14,796 nucleotides of DNA from an uncultured Collinsella sp. (GTDB lineage Bacteria; Actinomycetota; Coriobacteriia; Coriobacteriales; Coriobacteriaceae): positions 1 to 14,796 of the forward strand of contig UQWV01000045.1 in the NCBI GenBank assembly GCA_900544845.1, written 5' to 3'. Below, one piece after another: positions 13,314 to 14,796 of the stretch. Numbering within the stretch: the stretch's first letter is position 1; each line of letters opens with the position of its first letter. Both the position numbers and the translations under genes were made by a program. The notes beneath the pieces are model-generated. The model was not told the origin of the DNA and did not search any database. It saw only the letters and a program-made list of their open reading frames with translations.

Positions 13314-13891
13314 TTTTGGCTTCGCAATCGCCGCGCCGCATAGAGCTGATGCGCGAGGCAGGCTACAACATTCGCGTGATTCCCGCGGATATCGACGAAA
13401 CGCCCTTTGATGGCGAGGCCCCGCTCACGCTTGTCGAGCGCTTGGCACGCGCCAAGGCGGCTGCCGTTGCTGCCGAGTATGCCGAGCCCAATGAGCTGAC
13501 GGTCGCGGCCGACACCATCGTCACCTTTGACGGCAAGATTCTGGGCAAGCCGGCAACCGAGGACGAGGCGCGCACTATGCTCCGTGAGCTTTCGGGCCGC
13601 ACGCACCAGGTCGCAACCGGCGTCTGCATCGTTAAGGCAGGCGATACGGCCGCCCCGCATGCCGCCGAAAGCCTGTCCTTTGTCGATGTGACCGACGTGA
13701 CGTTCTACGAGCTCACCGACGAGCAGATCGAGCACTACGTCGCCTCGGGTGAGCCCATGGACAAGGCCGGCGCCTACGGCATTCAGGGCACAGGAGGACG
13801 CATGCTCGTGCACGATATTTCGGGCGACTTCTATAACGTGGTGGGCCTACCCATCGCCCGCGTCGCGCGCGCGATTCAAAAACTCTCGTAA
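13310..13891 (+). CDS. maf: Maf-family nucleoside triphosphate pyrophosphatase
   Basis: The 193-residue protein is a Maf/YhdE-type pyrophosphatase that hydrolyses dTTP, UTP or modified nucleotides to monophosphates. Family motifs are LASQSPRR (3-10), AADTIV with Asp68 (66-71), GKP (79-81), DKAGAYGIQG (151-160) and SGDFYNVVGLP (171-181), all intact. Length is typical. Its ATG overlaps the stop of the DJ-1-family gene by 4 bases and no separate ribosome site is needed, so translation is probably coupled. A short GC-rich hairpin follows. Confidence 0.95.
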   Translation: MILASQSPRRIELMREAGYNIRVIPADIDETPFDGEAPLTLVERLARAKAAAVAAEYAEPNELTVAADTIVTFDGKILGKPATEDEARTMLRELSGRTHQVATGVCIVKAGDTAAPHAAESLSFVDVTDVTFYELTDEQIEHYVASGEPMDKAGAYGIQGTGGRMLVHDISGDFYNVVGLPIARVARAIQKLS

Positions 13892-13899
13892 TTGCATCT

Positions 13900-13929
13900 G
13901 GCGCTGGGTATCCCCCGGCGCCTACAATT
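13900..13929 (+). terminator. possible weak terminator after maf
   Basis: GGCGC (13900-13904) pairs with GCGCC (13918-13922) with further inner G-C pairs, then TACAATTTT. Short and imperfect, but well placed 8 bases after the maf stop. Confidence 0.35.
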
Positions 13930-13992
13930 TTGGCGTACCGTACGGATCCCGACCGGGCACAAGGCGCGGCGGAAAACCGATAGGAGTTAAAC

Positions 13993-14796
13993 ATGGATAC
14001 ACTGCTCGAGGCCATTGACGTCTGCGATGTCGATGGCTTTTGCTATGGCAACTATACGGACGAGGAGGCCGGCACCGGTTGCACCGTAATCGTGGCACCC
14101 GAGGGCGCCACCGGCGGCGTTGACGTTCGCGGCGGTGCTCCAGCATCGCGCGAAACCGACCTGCTGCGACCCGAGAACACCGTCGACAAGGTCCACGCCG
14201 TCTGCCTTTCGGGTGGATCGGCCTTTGGCCTCGAGGCTGCAAGCGGCGTCGCTCGCGAGCTTGAGAGCCGCGGCATCGGCCTTCCCGTCGGCCCCACGCA
14301 GGTGCCTATCGTGTGCTCCAGCTGTATCTTCGACCTCGCCTTTGGTAACCCCACCGTGCGCCCCGACATTGAGGCCGGCATCGCCGCCGTGCGCGAAGCA
14401 CTCGACCACACCCCCACCAAGCTCGAACAGGGCAACGTAGGCGCCGGCACGGGCGCTACCGTGGGTAAGCTCATGGGGCCTGCCACCTGCATGAAGGCCG
14501 GCCTTGGAGCTGCCGCCGTGGCACTCGGCCCCATCAAGGTGGGCGCCGTGGTCTCGGTCAACGCCTGCGGCAACGTTGTCGACCCCTTCACCGGCGAGTG
14601 GGTCGCCGGCATGCGCGCCGCAGCCGATAGCGACCAGATCGTCGACATGGAACTCGCAGCCTTTGCCGCCGCCGGATCCATGCAGATGCCGCTCGACCGC
14701 ACCAACACCACCATCAGCTGCATCGTCACCAACGTGGAACTCACTAAGGCACAAGCCACCAAGGTCTCCCAGATGGCCGCAGACGCCTACCCACAC
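13993..14796 (+). CDS. P1-family peptidase (DmpA/NylC-like), 3' end missing
   Basis: The frame is open from the ATG at 13993 to the window edge (268 residues); the C-terminus is outside. TAGGAG lies 6 bases before the start. The product matches the P1/S58 family of self-processing N-terminal-nucleophile hydrolases: VDVRGGAPASRETDLL (about 44-59), LSGGSAFGLEAASG (72-85), GNVGAGTGATVGKL (147-160), VSVNACGNVVD and the cleavage region RTNTTIS. By analogy with NylC (cleaved between Asn and Thr) the chain should be cut between Asn238 and Thr239, freeing Thr239 as nucleophile. Members include D-aminopeptidases, beta-peptidases and nylon-oligomer hydrolases; the substrate here is unknown. No signal peptide is visible, so it is probably cytoplasmic. 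Confidence 0.9.
   Translation, partial: MDTLLEAIDVCDVDGFCYGNYTDEEAGTGCTVIVAPEGATGGVDVRGGAPASRETDLLRPENTVDKVHAVCLSGGSAFGLEAASGVARELESRGIGLPVGPTQVPIVCSSCIFDLAFGNPTVRPDIEAGIAAVREALDHTPTKLEQGNVGAGTGATVGKLMGPATCMKAGLGAAAVALGPIKVGAVVSVNACGNVVDPFTGEWVAGMRAAADSDQIVDMELAAFAAAGSMQMPLDRTNTTISCIVTNVELTKAQATKVSQMAADAYPH

Noticed and set aside
13987..14796. Minus-strand open frame opposite the P1 peptidase
   Set aside because: The plus strand encodes all conserved P1 motifs; the reverse frame is Gly/Ala/His/Asp-rich shadow.

Overview
The window looks like chromosomal DNA of a high-GC gut actinobacterium of the class Coriobacteriia, most like Collinsella. This is an inference from gene content (arginine deiminase next to an ArcT-like aminotransferase, a long polyphosphate kinase, a beta-glucoside PTS operon) and from GC-rich codons broken by AT-rich promoter regions. 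No rRNA or tRNA gene is visible to anchor the taxonomy.

Layout. (1) 1-3142, minus strand, arginine deiminase region: the first 17 codons of a second arcA at the left edge, a 573-bp gene-free gap, arcT (aminotransferase), and a complete arcA. The two arcA 5' ends are identical over 77 bp. Upstream they differ, except for a shared promoter: two CCGTTC boxes 21 bp apart, a fixed 39-bp step to TATAAC/TATAAA, and two leader hairpins. (2) 3143-6168: a 550-bp gap, then ppk (polyphosphate kinase with an unusual C-terminal tail) and its terminator. (3) 6215-7528: an rlmD-type Fe-S rRNA uracil methyltransferase. (4) 7564-8040: a long perfect palindrome beside an internally deleted IS3-family element with both ends still readable. 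(5) 8178-12191, minus strand: an EamA-type transporter, a GH1 6-phospho-beta-glucosidase and a PTS EIIBC, read in that order from a promoter near 12394-12423 through a leader that contains a strong terminator hairpin. (6) 12512-12636: two inverted copies of a palindromic repeat, resembling a REPIN. (7) 12771-13891: a DJ-1/PfpI-family gene overlapping maf by 4 bases. (8) 13993-end: a P1-family self-cleaving peptidase gene cut by the window edge.

How the parts may work together: ArcA turns arginine into citrulline and ammonia, the first step of the deiminase pathway; the carbamoyltransferase, carbamate kinase and antiporter are not in the window. The PTS/GH1 pair imports and phosphorylates a beta-glucoside and hydrolyses it inside the cell. 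This carbohydrate block, with an IS remnant at one end and a palindromic repeat pair at the other, looks like an accessory insert between housekeeping genes.

The least explained signal is the CCGTTC box system. It is conserved at both arcA promoters and occurs once more, in the opposite orientation with the same 21-bp step, in a gap that has no gene for it to serve.
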